DNA from: CBDAUN01 sp965200645
GTDB lineage: Bacteria; Pseudomonadota; Gammaproteobacteria; Arenicellales; JAJDZL01
DNA length: 64,000 nucleotides
NCBI GenBank assembly: GCA_965200645.1
Contig: CBDAUN010000002.1
Location: forward strand, 248,001 to 312,000
Reading direction: 5' to 3'
Shown here: positions 1 through 8,990 of the stretch, in pieces
Layout: each line of letters starts with the position of its first letter
Position numbering within the stretch: position 1 is the first letter of the stretch
Translations under genes and position numbers: made by a program
Notes under the pieces: generated by a model
What the model was told of the DNA's origin: nothing
Databases searched by the model: none
What the model saw: the letters and a program-made list of their open reading frames with translations, nothing else

Positions 1-218
1 TGATTGCGTTCCAGAAAATTTGAAATAGGCGAATTTTCACCCAAAGGATGCAATAGTTCAATCTTTGTATTGGGTAGTTCTACAAAGACCGTAGTGACTC
101 CGTGTTCCGGTAGAGACACAGGAGCTGATACCTTCGCACCAAGGACGTTTCGATAAAGATTTGCTGCTGCGGTTAAATCAGGGACTGCAATAGCGACGTG
201 ATTCAGATTTCCAATCAT
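1..218 (-). CDS. mce: Methylmalonyl-CoA epimerase, C-terminus cut by window edge
   Basis: The reading frame begins with an ATG at 216-218 and runs off the left edge; the first ~72 residues are visible. The start MIGNLNHVAIAVPDL and the following NLYRNVLGA segment are the N-terminal beta-alpha-beta of a vicinal-oxygen-chelate (glyoxalase-fold) domain, with the metal-binding His in NHVAIAV. Known epimerases of this family convert (S)- to (R)-methylmalonyl-CoA between propionyl-CoA carboxylase and the mutase. The ATG overlaps the TGA of the upstream carboxylase gene by 4 bases, so translation is probably coupled. It is the last visible gene of the propionate operon. The role is inferred from fold and context; the C-terminal Glu ligand lies outside the window. 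Confidence 0.88.
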   Translation of the reverse strand, partial: MIGNLNHVAIAVPDLTAAANLYRNVLGAKVSAPVSLPEHGVTTVFVELPNTKIELLHPLGENSPISNFLERN

Positions 219-2206
219 TCAAACTCCAAAATGGGTTGGTCCGCGGCCAAACTATCACCTGCAGAAGCTAAAACTTTGACAACCACTCCATCACGTTGTG
301 CCCGTAATACATTTTGCATTTTCATCGCCTCGACAACCGCCACTGTTTCTCCAGATTTTACCGACTGACCTTCAGTAATATGCAGTTCGACTAGTAATCC
401 TGGCATTGGCGAAGTCATTAGTGGCGAATTCGCCATTGACTCTTGTTCGATCATGTGTTCATTAAACTTAGCGGCTTGAGGTGTAAATACCTTTACTAAT
501 GACCGATAGCCGCAGTAGTCAATTTGATAAACGATTCCGAGCCGTTTAACCTGCATTATGATTGAGTCGTCTGAAATAGTTGCTTCAAAAATCCGCTTAC
601 CCGGGTGCCAAGAGTGATTGACCACGTGAGTGGTATCACCTATTTGAATGGAGTGGCCACAAGCCACTCGCTCTATGCTGACTTGGTGCTGTTCCGAATC
701 AATCAACGCCATCCAATCCGTTGCTACAGGCCACGGCCGCTTTCGCATCTGACCCTCAATGGTTGATGCTCTTTCCTCATAGGAACAGTGAAGTATGGCG
801 GCAGCCAAAACAGTATGTTCCAATACCTTTTCAGGTCGAGGTGCCGTTTCCCAGTCGTATCCTTCTGGGTACTCTCGTTCAATGAATAATGTCGTCATCT
901 GCCCATCAAGAACCGCTGGGTTCTGGGCTAAGGATTGGAGAAATGGGATATTGCTTGTCACTCCGGAAATTTGATAATTTGCCAGTGCATAAGCCATGTG
1001 CTCAAATGCACTTTTTCTGGTCTCTCCGAAGGTGATTAGTTTGGCAATGATGGGGTCATAGTGAATTGATATTTCAGCACCTTCATAGACACCTGTGTCG
1101 ACTCGAATATTGTCGGTGCTCTCTGGTGGGGCGTAACGAGTGAGTCGTCCTGTCGATGGTAAAAAATTACGGGCTGCATCCTCAGCATAGATGCGCGATT
1201 CAACCGACCACCCATTTACTTGAATGTCTGCTTGACTGAGACTGAGCATTTCACCGGCGGCAATTCGAATCATCCATTCCACAAGATCCAGTCCAGTAGT
1301 CATTTCCGTTACTGGATGTTCGACCTGAAGACGGGTGTTCATTTCAAGAAAGTAAAAATCTTGATTTCTATCTACGACAAACTCAACTGTGCCAGCCGAA
1401 ACGTAGTCGACAGCCTTGGCCAGTAAAACTGCCTGATCGGCGATTCGCTTCCGGGTTGATGAATCAAGAAAAGGTGAGGGTGCTTCCTCAATCACCTTTT
1501 GATGTCGCCGCTGAAGTGAGCATTCTCTTTCACCAAGGTGAATGCAGTGTCCGTGGGTGTCGGCAAGAACTTGAATTTCAATGTGACGGGGATCTTCAAT
1601 GAATTTCTCAACAAAAACTCGATCGTCACCAAAATGCGTTTTTGCTTCACTTCTGGACCTTTCAAAACCTTCCGCGCATTGTTCATCATCATATGCGAGG
1701 CGCATCCCCTTGCCACCACCGGCTGCCGTTGGCTTTAGCATGACCGGATATCCAATTTTTTGGGCAAGTTCAATTGCGTGGCTACCGTCGCGTATCACAT
1801 CGTCATATCCGGGAATCACATTGACACCCGCATCGCGTGCAAGTTTTTTGGAGGTAATCTTGTCTCCCATCAATGTTATTGCCTCGGCACCGGGGCCGAT
1901 GAAGGCAATATTAGCGTCAGTCAGTGCCTGGCAAAACTTAGTGTCTTCAGAAAGAAATCCATAACCTGGGTGCACTGCCTCGGCGCCGGTTTCCCGACAG
2001 GCTGAAATAATCGCTTCAACACTAAGGTAGCTTTGTGCAGCTGCAGCCGGACCAATTCGTACAGCTTCATCTGCCGCGGTTACATGCAGTGCGCCAGCAT
2101 CCGCATCAGAGTAGACGGCCACAGTTTGTATTCCCATTTTGCGAGCCGTTCGAATTACACGACATGCAATTTCCCCACGATTGGCTATGAGAATTTTGCT
2201 AAACAC
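215..2206 (-). CDS. pccA: Propionyl-CoA carboxylase, biotin-carrying alpha subunit
   Basis: Protein of 663 residues from a GTG at 2206; an in-frame start further upstream (2281) would add 25 unrelated residues overlapping pccB, while FSKILIANRGEIACRV directly after the GTG is the canonical beginning of biotin carboxylases. The ATP-grasp glycine loop GGGKGM is at about 163-168 and the active-site segment EMNTRLQVEHP at about 288-298. The C-terminal biotinyl domain carries VEAMKMQN with the biotinylated Lys near residue 629. The subunit carboxylates biotin with ATP and bicarbonate for transfer to propionyl-CoA by PccB. It lies 10 bases behind pccB and overlaps the epimerase. Acetyl- or methylcrotonyl-CoA carboxylase would share the architecture; the mutase and epimerase neighbours favour propionyl-CoA. 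Confidence 0.93.
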   Translation of the reverse strand: MFSKILIANRGEIACRVIRTARKMGIQTVAVYSDADAGALHVTAADEAVRIGPAAAAQSYLSVEAIISACRETGAEAVHPGYGFLSEDTKFCQALTDANIAFIGPGAEAITLMGDKITSKKLARDAGVNVIPGYDDVIRDGSHAIELAQKIGYPVMLKPTAAGGGKGMRLAYDDEQCAEGFERSRSEAKTHFGDDRVFVEKFIEDPRHIEIQVLADTHGHCIHLGERECSLQRRHQKVIEEAPSPFLDSSTRKRIADQAVLLAKAVDYVSAGTVEFVVDRNQDFYFLEMNTRLQVEHPVTEMTTGLDLVEWMIRIAAGEMLSLSQADIQVNGWSVESRIYAEDAARNFLPSTGRLTRYAPPESTDNIRVDTGVYEGAEISIHYDPIIAKLITFGETRKSAFEHMAYALANYQISGVTSNIPFLQSLAQNPAVLDGQMTTLFIEREYPEGYDWETAPRPEKVLEHTVLAAAILHCSYEERASTIEGQMRKRPWPVATDWMALIDSEQHQVSIERVACGHSIQIGDTTHVVNHSWHPGKRIFEATISDDSIIMQVKRLGIVYQIDYCGYRSLVKVFTPQAAKFNEHMIEQESMANSPLMTSPMPGLLVELHITEGQSVKSGETVAVVEAMKMQNVLRAQRDGVVVKVLASAGDSLAADQPILEFE

Positions 2207-2216
2207 TAGTTCAAGT

Positions 2217-3749
2217 CTATAGAGGTATGTTTCCGTGTTTGCGCCACGGATTCTCAAGTTTCTTGTTGCGTAGCATTGCAAGGGCTTGGCAGATTCGATT
2301 TCGAGTGTTTCGCGGTTTAATCACATCATCGATAAAACCACGACTTGCTGCGATGAATGGGTTGGCAAATTTATCCTTGTACTCCTGTGTCCGTGCAGCA
2401 ATCTTTTCCGGATCATCCAAGTCGGACCGAAAAATTATTTCCACCGCTCCCTTGGAACCCATTACGGCGATTTCGGCTGTAGGCCAAGCAAAGTTCACAT
2501 CGCCGCGAAGATGTTTTGAGCTCATAACGTCGTAGGCACCACCATACGCCTTTCGAGTAATTACTGTAACCTTCGGAATGGTTGCCTCGGCGTAGGCATA
2601 AAGCAACTTTGCACCGTGCTTGATGATTCCGCCATGTTCCTGTGCCGTTCCAGGTAAAAATCCAGGCACATCAACAAAAGTAACTACCGGAATGTTGAAG
2701 GCATCACAGAACCGAACGAAGCGAGCTGCTTTAATCGATGAGTGAATATCCAAGCAACCCGCTAAGACTAAAGGCTGATTGGCTACAATGCCGATGGTTG
2801 AGCCCTCCATGCGAGCGAATCCGGTTACGATATTTGCGGCATGATTTGGTTTTAACTCAAAGAATTCCTCATCATCGGCCACCTTGGTGATGAGTTCACG
2901 AATATCGTAAGGATGGTTTGGGTCTTCGGGAACTAAATGGTCGAGTGACGCTTCAGCGCGGTCCCTTAGGTCATTGGTTGCTCGGGTGGGCGGTAGTGAC
3001 TGATTATTTGCCGGTAAAAAATCAAAGAAGTCACGCATCATCAGACAGGCTTCAATGTCGTTTTTAAATGAACCATCTGCAACGCCCGACTTTTCGCTGT
3101 GTGCGGAAGCACCGCCTAATGTTTCAGCGCTGACTTCTTCGTGAGTCACAGTCTTGGTGACATCTGGTCCAGTAACGAACATGTAAGAACTATCCCGAAC
3201 CATGAAGATAAAGTCTGTAATGGCTGGTGAATAAACTGCCCCTCCTGCACAAGGTCCCATAATCATAGAAATTTGCGGAACCACCCCTGAGGCAAGAACA
3301 TTTCGCTGAAATATGTCGGCGTAACCACCTAGTGAAGCAACCCCATCCTGTATTCTGGCCCCACCAGAGTCATTCAGTCCAATAATTGGAGCACCAACCT
3401 TTACTGCCTGATCCATCACCTTGCCGATTTTTTCCGCGTGTGCTTCGGATAAAGAACCGCCATAGACGGTGAAGTCCTGACTGAATAAAAAGACCAGTCT
3501 GCCACGAATCGTGCCGTAGCCGGTGATCACCCCGTCGCCTGGTATTTTGTTGTCAGCCATACCAAAGTCCGTAGATCGATGCTCAACAAACATATCCCAC
3601 TCTTCGAAACTGTCTTTATCGAGCAGCAAATCTATTCGTTCCCTTGCGGTTAATCGTCCTTTACCGTGCTGGGCATCTATCCGTCTCTGTCCACCACCAA
3701 GCCTCGCTGCTTGTCTTTTGACCTCCAGTTTACTGACAATGTCCTGCAT
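2217..3749 (-). CDS. pccB: Propionyl-CoA carboxylase beta subunit (carboxyltransferase)
   Basis: 510-residue acyl-CoA carboxyltransferase of the usual PccB length. The N-terminal half contains GKGRLTARERIDLL and the oxyanion segment around GGSLSEAHAEKIGKVMD and NDSGGARIQDGV; the C-terminal half contains VDVPGFLPGTAQEHGGI and the KAYGGAYDVMSSKHL region that binds acyl-CoA and biotin. It transfers the carboxyl group from biotin on PccA to propionyl-CoA, giving (S)-methylmalonyl-CoA in the cytoplasm. It starts 22 bases after the mutase gene and ends 10 bases before the pccA GTG, so it sits in the middle of one transcription unit. No unusual substitutions were seen. Confidence in substrate comes from the operon rather than from sequence alone. 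Confidence 0.94.
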   Translation of the reverse strand: MQDIVSKLEVKRQAARLGGGQRRIDAQHGKGRLTARERIDLLLDKDSFEEWDMFVEHRSTDFGMADNKIPGDGVITGYGTIRGRLVFLFSQDFTVYGGSLSEAHAEKIGKVMDQAVKVGAPIIGLNDSGGARIQDGVASLGGYADIFQRNVLASGVVPQISMIMGPCAGGAVYSPAITDFIFMVRDSSYMFVTGPDVTKTVTHEEVSAETLGGASAHSEKSGVADGSFKNDIEACLMMRDFFDFLPANNQSLPPTRATNDLRDRAEASLDHLVPEDPNHPYDIRELITKVADDEEFFELKPNHAANIVTGFARMEGSTIGIVANQPLVLAGCLDIHSSIKAARFVRFCDAFNIPVVTFVDVPGFLPGTAQEHGGIIKHGAKLLYAYAEATIPKVTVITRKAYGGAYDVMSSKHLRGDVNFAWPTAEIAVMGSKGAVEIIFRSDLDDPEKIAARTQEYKDKFANPFIAASRGFIDDVIKPRNTRNRICQALAMLRNKKLENPWRKHGNIPL

Positions 3750-3771
3750 AATCGAAACTACTTATAGTGAA

Positions 3772-5925
3772 CTACTGTGTAGAAGTTGTGTTTTGCGAAA
3801 TAAACTCAAGCACTTCGGGAATCGTATCGATGATTCTGGTTCCGGGTCCATAAACAGCTGCCACTCCCTTTGATTTCAATCGTTTTTCGTCGTCCGGAGG
3901 CACGACCCCGCCACAGATGACAACTATATCGTCAGCCCCTGCATCTCGCAATTGATCTAAAACCATAGGAACGAGTGTCCGATGTCCACCCGCTTGGGTT
4001 GAAATCCCGATTAAGTGAACATCATTGTCGATTGCCTGACGAACGACTTCTTCCGGGGTGGAGAAAAGAGCGCCAACATCTACTTCAAACCCAAAGTCTG
4101 CATAAGCAGCAGCGATAACCTTGGCCCCTCTGTCATGCCCGTCCTGTCCCAGTTTAGCAATCAGTGCTCGTGGTGGTCGATGCTGGATTTGCTTAAACTT
4201 CTTTACCTCAGCTCTCACAGCTTCAATTTCATCATGGTCAGACATTTCTGAACCATAGATTCCACTAATTGTTTTAGGTACGGCTTGATGCTTACCAAAC
4301 CTATTTTGCAGTGCGTCAGTAATTTCACCAACAGTCGCTCGTTGCCTTGCGGCTTCGATAGAAAGTTGCAGTAATCCCCAAGATGAACCAGCGGCACACT
4401 CAGTTAATGCATCCAGAGCTTTTTGGCAGCGATCTTGGTTTCGCTGTTTTCTAACATTTTGCAGTCGTTCGACCTGACTCGCACGGACCGCGTGGTTATC
4501 AATGTCCAATAGTTCCACAGTTTCACCTACACTGCCTGTGAATGCATTGACACCAACAACTACTTCATCACCCGAATCCAGTCGTGCTTGCCGCCGAGCA
4601 GAGGATTCTTCAATTCGCATCTTGGGAAGACCAGCTTCAACAGCCTTCGTCATTCCGCCCATTTGTTCTACTTCATCAATTAGCTTACGCGCTGCAATAG
4701 CCATTTCATTGGTCAGGCTTTCAACATAGTAGGAACCGGCCAATGGGTCTACTACTTTCGACAATCCTGATTCTTCTCGCAAAATCAGCTGAGTATTGCG
4801 GGCGATTTCTGCCGAAAATTCCGTCGGTAAGGCAAGCGCCTCGTCAAACGAGTTGGTATGCAGCGACTGTGTGCCGCCCAAAATTGCTGCAAGCGCTTCG
4901 ACGGTTGTTCTAGTGATATTGTTATAAGGAGATTGGCTAGTTAGACTCACTCCGGAAGTCTGGCAGTGAGTTCTAAGCATAAGTGACCGGGTGTCACTGG
5001 GTTTGAATAGTGTCTGCATGTACTCTGCCCACAACAAACGCGCCGCCCTCAACTTTGCAACTTCCATAAACAGGTTCATGCCAATGCAAAAGAAAAAAGA
5101 CAGTCTTGGGGCAAACTCATCCACCTGCATTCCCGTCGACAGTGCAGCTCGTACATACTCGATTCCATCAGCGAGCGTATAGGCGAGTTCTTGAACGCAA
5201 GTCGCCCCGGCTTCCTGCATGTGATAGCCGGAAATCGAAATTGGGTTGAACTTTGGCATGTGCTTTGCGGTGTACTGAATAATGTCGGCTACAATTCGCA
5301 TGGAAGGTTCGGGTGGATAAATATAGGTATTGCGGACCATGAACTCCTTAAGAATGTCGTTTTGCAAGGTGCCCGTCAATTCCTCCTGATTCGCTCCTTG
5401 TTCCTGTGCAGCGACTACAAACATAGCGAGTACGGGTAAAACAGCACCGTTCATGGTCATGGAAACTGAAATTTTGTTCAATGGTATTTGATCAAACAAA
5501 ATCTTCATATCTTCTACGCTGTCAATGGCAACACCAGCCTTTCCTACATCTCCAACCACTCTTTTGTGATCGGAGTCATAGCCACGGTGAGTTGGCAAGT
5601 CAAATGCGACGGACAGACCGGTTTGACCCGATTTGAGGTTGTTTCGATAGAACCGGTTTGACTCCTCTGCAGTAGAAAATCCAGCGTACTGCCGCAATGT
5701 CCAGGGACGTCCCGCATACATGGTTGCACGTGGGCCTCTAACAAATGGCGGGATACCAGGTAAGGAGGACAGGTGCGCAATGTCCTTAAGGTCACTTGCC
5801 GTATATAGCGGCTTAACGTCAATGCCTTCCAAAGTCGTCCACGTTAGTGAACTTGGGTCAACCCCTCTCAGTTCACGAGTAGCCTGAACTTGCCAGTCTT
5901 CAATGGATGATTTAGAGAAGGTCAT
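3772..5925 (-). CDS. scpA: Methylmalonyl-CoA mutase, single-chain, B12-dependent
   Basis: 717 residues, matching the homodimeric single-polypeptide type. The N-terminal catalytic TIM barrel contains the substrate-channel segments YAGRPWTLRQYAGF, VAFDLPTHRGYDSD and SISGYHMQEAGA. The C-terminal cobalamin domain (from about residue 585) carries DGHDRG, the DxHxxG motif, with His597 as the expected lower axial ligand, then a GIST segment and ICGGVVPP, the SxL and GG parts of the fold. It isomerises (R)-methylmalonyl-CoA to succinyl-CoA. It is 39 bases behind prpE and 22 ahead of pccB. The usual chaperone GTPase gene (meaB) is not in this window. Ethylmalonyl-CoA mutase is a less likely alternative because of the propionate neighbours. 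Confidence 0.95.
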   Translation of the reverse strand: MTFSKSSIEDWQVQATRELRGVDPSSLTWTTLEGIDVKPLYTASDLKDIAHLSSLPGIPPFVRGPRATMYAGRPWTLRQYAGFSTAEESNRFYRNNLKSGQTGLSVAFDLPTHRGYDSDHKRVVGDVGKAGVAIDSVEDMKILFDQIPLNKISVSMTMNGAVLPVLAMFVVAAQEQGANQEELTGTLQNDILKEFMVRNTYIYPPEPSMRIVADIIQYTAKHMPKFNPISISGYHMQEAGATCVQELAYTLADGIEYVRAALSTGMQVDEFAPRLSFFFCIGMNLFMEVAKLRAARLLWAEYMQTLFKPSDTRSLMLRTHCQTSGVSLTSQSPYNNITRTTVEALAAILGGTQSLHTNSFDEALALPTEFSAEIARNTQLILREESGLSKVVDPLAGSYYVESLTNEMAIAARKLIDEVEQMGGMTKAVEAGLPKMRIEESSARRQARLDSGDEVVVGVNAFTGSVGETVELLDIDNHAVRASQVERLQNVRKQRNQDRCQKALDALTECAAGSSWGLLQLSIEAARQRATVGEITDALQNRFGKHQAVPKTISGIYGSEMSDHDEIEAVRAEVKKFKQIQHRPPRALIAKLGQDGHDRGAKVIAAAYADFGFEVDVGALFSTPEEVVRQAIDNDVHLIGISTQAGGHRTLVPMVLDQLRDAGADDIVVICGGVVPPDDEKRLKSKGVAAVYGPGTRIIDTIPEVLEFISQNTTSTQ

Positions 5926-5964
5926 AGCGGTTTCACGAACAGCATGAATCTTGCGACCAGTGAT

Positions 5965-7860
5965 TTATCCTTTTGGATAACCGATTAATTTTAGCGATTC
6001 GGTGATTTCATCGAGTATCACTGGATCATCAATTGTGGCTGGCATTTTCCATTGCTCAGCATCGGCAATTTTCTGGATAGTTCCTCGAAGGATCTTTCCG
6101 GATCTTGTTTTCGGTAATCGCTTAACCACGACAGCTTCCTTGAATGCGGCTACAGGTCCAATCTTTTCTCGCACCAACTTGATTGATTCTGTAACGATAT
6201 CACTATGATCGCGGTCGCATCCGGCACTCAATACCAATAAACCAAGTGGCACCTGTCCCTTCAGTGAATCTGCTACTCCGGTTACCGCACATTCGGCTAC
6301 ATCCGGGTGAGCTGCCAGAACTTCTTCCATCGCACCCGTAGACAATCGATGCCCGGCGACATTAATGATGTCATCCGTTCGGGCCATGACAAACACATAG
6401 CCATCTTCATCGATAAAGCCGGCATCCGCCGTCTTGTAGTAGCCTGGTGATTCTGCAAGATAAGCATCAAAGAATCGTTGTTTTGCGTTCCACAGTGTTG
6501 GAAAACTTCCGGGCGGCAATGGTAGTTTGACGACCAAGGACCCAATGTCGCCGGGGTTTGCTTCGTTGTTCAGTTCATCCAGTACTTTAAGATCCCAGCC
6601 GGGGACGGGTTTGGACGGTGAACCTTCCTTGATGGGAAGTTGTTCAATTCCGATTGAGTTGGCGCAAATGGCCCAGCCGGTTTCAGTTTGCCACCAGTGA
6701 TCAATCACTGGAACTTTAAGTTTATGTTCGGCCCAGTGCAGAGTGTCGGGGTCTGTTCGCTCACCTGCAAGAAATAAAGTTCTAAATCCTGACAAATCGT
6801 AATTTTTGAGATACTCTCCGTTCGGGTCTTCTTTCTTTATCGCTCGAAACGCTGTCGGAGCAGTAAACAGTGCCTTTACGTCGTGATCCGAAATGATCCG
6901 CCAAAATGTCCCAGGATCTGGGGTGCCTACCGGCTTACCTTCAAATAGAATCGATGTATTTCCCGCAAACAATGGGGCATAGATGATATAGGAGTGTCCA
7001 ACCACCCAGCCGACATCTGACGCGGACCACCATACCTCTCCGGGATCAACGCCATAGATGTTTTTCATAGACCACTTTAACGACACGATGTGACCGCCAT
7101 TATCTCTAACCACACCTTTGGGTACGCCGGTAGTCCCGGACGTATACAAAATATACAGTGGGTCGGTAGCGAGTACCGGTACACAAGGCGCGGGTTCGGC
7201 GCAAGACATCACGTTATGCCAGTCGTGGTCCAACCCTTCAGTCATTTTTGCTTCTACCTGCGGTCGTTGATAGACGACACAGGCATCGCACTTATGTTGT
7301 GCGAGACTTATGGCTTGGTCTAGGAGAGGTTTATATTCGACCGTTCGACCAGGTTCCAGACCGCAGGATGCACTGACGATGACCGTGGGTTTTGCATCGT
7401 CTATACGAACCGCCAGTTCGGCTGCAGCAAATCCCCCGAAAACTACTGAGTGAATAGCACCGAGTCGCGCACAGGCAAGTATGGCGATCACTGTCTCTGG
7501 AATCATCGGCATATAAATGACCACTCGGCTGCCATGCTCAACACCAAGATTCGCAAGCGCGCCGGCGAAGCGTGCAGTTTCATCTCGCAATTGTCTGTAT
7601 GTGTACTTGTGAACTTCGCCCGTCATCGCCGAGTCATAGATGATTGCAAGTTGATCTGCGCGACCGGATTCTACGTGCAGGTCAAGGGCGTTGTAACATG
7701 TATTGACTTCAGCTCCGGTGAACCAGCGATAGTAGGGTTTATCGCTGTCATCCAAGACTTTATCCCACTTTTTGTACCAGTGTACGGATTCAGCAATTTC
7801 TCCCCAAAATTCTTCGGGATGCTGCAGTGAACGATCAAACATCTGTTGATATTTACTCAT
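5965..7860 (-). CDS. prpE: Propionyl-CoA synthetase (propionate-CoA ligase)
   Basis: 631-residue acyl-CoA synthetase of the acetyl-CoA-synthetase type. Visible motifs are the AMP-binding P-loop YTSGTTGVPKGVVRDNGGH, the WWQTETGW core, the hinge ARTDDIINVAGHRLSTG and the C-terminal adenylation lysine in LPKTRSGKILRGT. The RDNGGH extension after the P-loop and GHRLSTGAMEE are typical of PrpE rather than Acs. It activates propionate to propionyl-CoA, feeding the carboxylase, epimerase and mutase encoded downstream. It is the first gene of the minus-strand operon and is divergent from the enoyl-CoA hydratase gene across a 177-base gap, so the operon promoter should lie there. Acetate or acrylate could be side substrates. 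Confidence 0.93.
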   Translation of the reverse strand: MSKYQQMFDRSLQHPEEFWGEIAESVHWYKKWDKVLDDSDKPYYRWFTGAEVNTCYNALDLHVESGRADQLAIIYDSAMTGEVHKYTYRQLRDETARFAGALANLGVEHGSRVVIYMPMIPETVIAILACARLGAIHSVVFGGFAAAELAVRIDDAKPTVIVSASCGLEPGRTVEYKPLLDQAISLAQHKCDACVVYQRPQVEAKMTEGLDHDWHNVMSCAEPAPCVPVLATDPLYILYTSGTTGVPKGVVRDNGGHIVSLKWSMKNIYGVDPGEVWWSASDVGWVVGHSYIIYAPLFAGNTSILFEGKPVGTPDPGTFWRIISDHDVKALFTAPTAFRAIKKEDPNGEYLKNYDLSGFRTLFLAGERTDPDTLHWAEHKLKVPVIDHWWQTETGWAICANSIGIEQLPIKEGSPSKPVPGWDLKVLDELNNEANPGDIGSLVVKLPLPPGSFPTLWNAKQRFFDAYLAESPGYYKTADAGFIDEDGYVFVMARTDDIINVAGHRLSTGAMEEVLAAHPDVAECAVTGVADSLKGQVPLGLLVLSAGCDRDHSDIVTESIKLVREKIGPVAAFKEAVVVKRLPKTRSGKILRGTIQKIADAEQWKMPATIDDPVILDEITESLKLIGYPKG

Positions 7861-8037
7861 AAATCAATCCCCAGTCGCTGACGATTTCAAATATATTGGA
7901 TCTAAATGTAGTCTATTGATGGCAGTCGGCTTATCGGTCTATCTGTGTATTTGCTTAGACTACAATATGCCTGCAACCGAATTAACTGTCAATTTTTGAA
8001 TAACTAAGTATCACAATCTCTTAGGAGAACTATTGTA

Positions 8038-8814
8038 ATGACCTACGAACATATTATTACCGAACAACGCGGCAGTGTTGGCTTGATTATCCTCAACAGA
8101 CCCAAAGTGCTGAACGCCCTTTCAAGTGGCGTAATGAATGAACTAGCCAGTGCTTTGGACGATTATGAAAATGATGATGCAGTTGGCGCAGTCGTGATTA
8201 CAGGAAGTGAAAAGGCGTTTGCTGCTGGTGCCGACATTAGCGAGATGCGAGATAACACATTTGCTGACGCGTACATGCAGAATTTCATTACTCGTAATTG
8301 GGAGAAGGTGACTGAGTGCAGAAAACCAGTGATTGCAGCTGTTGCGGGATATGCACTGGGCGGTGGCTGTGAACTGGCCATGATGTGTGATTTTATTGTT
8401 GCTGGGGACAATGCGCAGTTTGGTCAGCCGGAGATTGACCTCGGCATCATTCCAGGTGCAGGTGGTACTCAAAGACTAACACGAGCCATTGGCAAGTCCA
8501 AGGCCATGGATATGTGTCTTACGGGTCGCAGAATGGGAGCCGAAGAAGCGGAACGGTCCGGATTAGTCTCACGAGTCTTTCCGGCAGAGGAACTGGTAGA
8601 CAAGGCAGTGGAAATCGGACAGTCCATTGCGGACCGTTCTCGAATAGCGGCTGCGATGGTTACCGAAACGGTGGACCGTGCATATGAGTTAACCTTATCG
8701 GAAGGCGTACTTTTTGAACGCCGTGCTTTTCATTCAATGTTTTCCACTGAAGATCAGAAAGAAGGCATGACCGCATTTTTGGAGAAACGCAAGGCCGAGT
8801 GGACTCACAGGTAA
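8038..8814 (+). CDS. Enoyl-CoA hydratase (crotonase family)
   Basis: 258 residues, the normal size for short-chain enoyl-CoA hydratase. The oxyanion-hole segment SEKAFAAGADISEM and GYALGGGCELAMMCD are present, and both catalytic glutamates of true hydratases can be assigned, one in GGGCELAMM and one in GQPEIDLGIIPGAGGTQRL. It should hydrate trans-2-enoyl-CoA to 3-hydroxyacyl-CoA in beta-oxidation or amino-acid catabolism. The ATG follows an AGGAG about ten bases upstream. It is monocistronic, divergent from the propionate operon and convergent with the FAH-family gene. The exact pathway is not shown by the sequence; branched-chain amino-acid or fatty-acid breakdown supplying propionyl-CoA is an inference. 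Confidence 0.9.
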   Translation: MTYEHIITEQRGSVGLIILNRPKVLNALSSGVMNELASALDDYENDDAVGAVVITGSEKAFAAGADISEMRDNTFADAYMQNFITRNWEKVTECRKPVIAAVAGYALGGGCELAMMCDFIVAGDNAQFGQPEIDLGIIPGAGGTQRLTRAIGKSKAMDMCLTGRRMGAEEAERSGLVSRVFPAEELVDKAVEIGQSIADRSRIAAAMVTETVDRAYELTLSEGVLFERRAFHSMFSTEDQKEGMTAFLEKRKAEWTHR

Positions 8815-8990
8815 CACTGGGTAGATTTGATTTCCAGACTTAACTCAATATTTCCCTTGGGTTCATGGAAAAAGCCAACAAGGAATGCAGTCGATTGTGA
8901 GTGAAGAAACTTTTGTTTGGACCTAGTTGAAGTTTACGAACAACTCGCCCTCGGCGGCCACTTGAAGTGGGGTAGGTTTACCAGCCTCAA

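Noticed and set aside
1599..1964. 121-codon plus-strand frame within pccA
   Set aside because: Mirror of the biotin carboxylase coding sequence with no independent signals.
3750..6000. Possible cobalamin riboswitch controlling the B12-dependent mutase
   Set aside because: No conserved B12-box-like element or long leader was seen upstream of the mutase or prpE; the gaps are too short.
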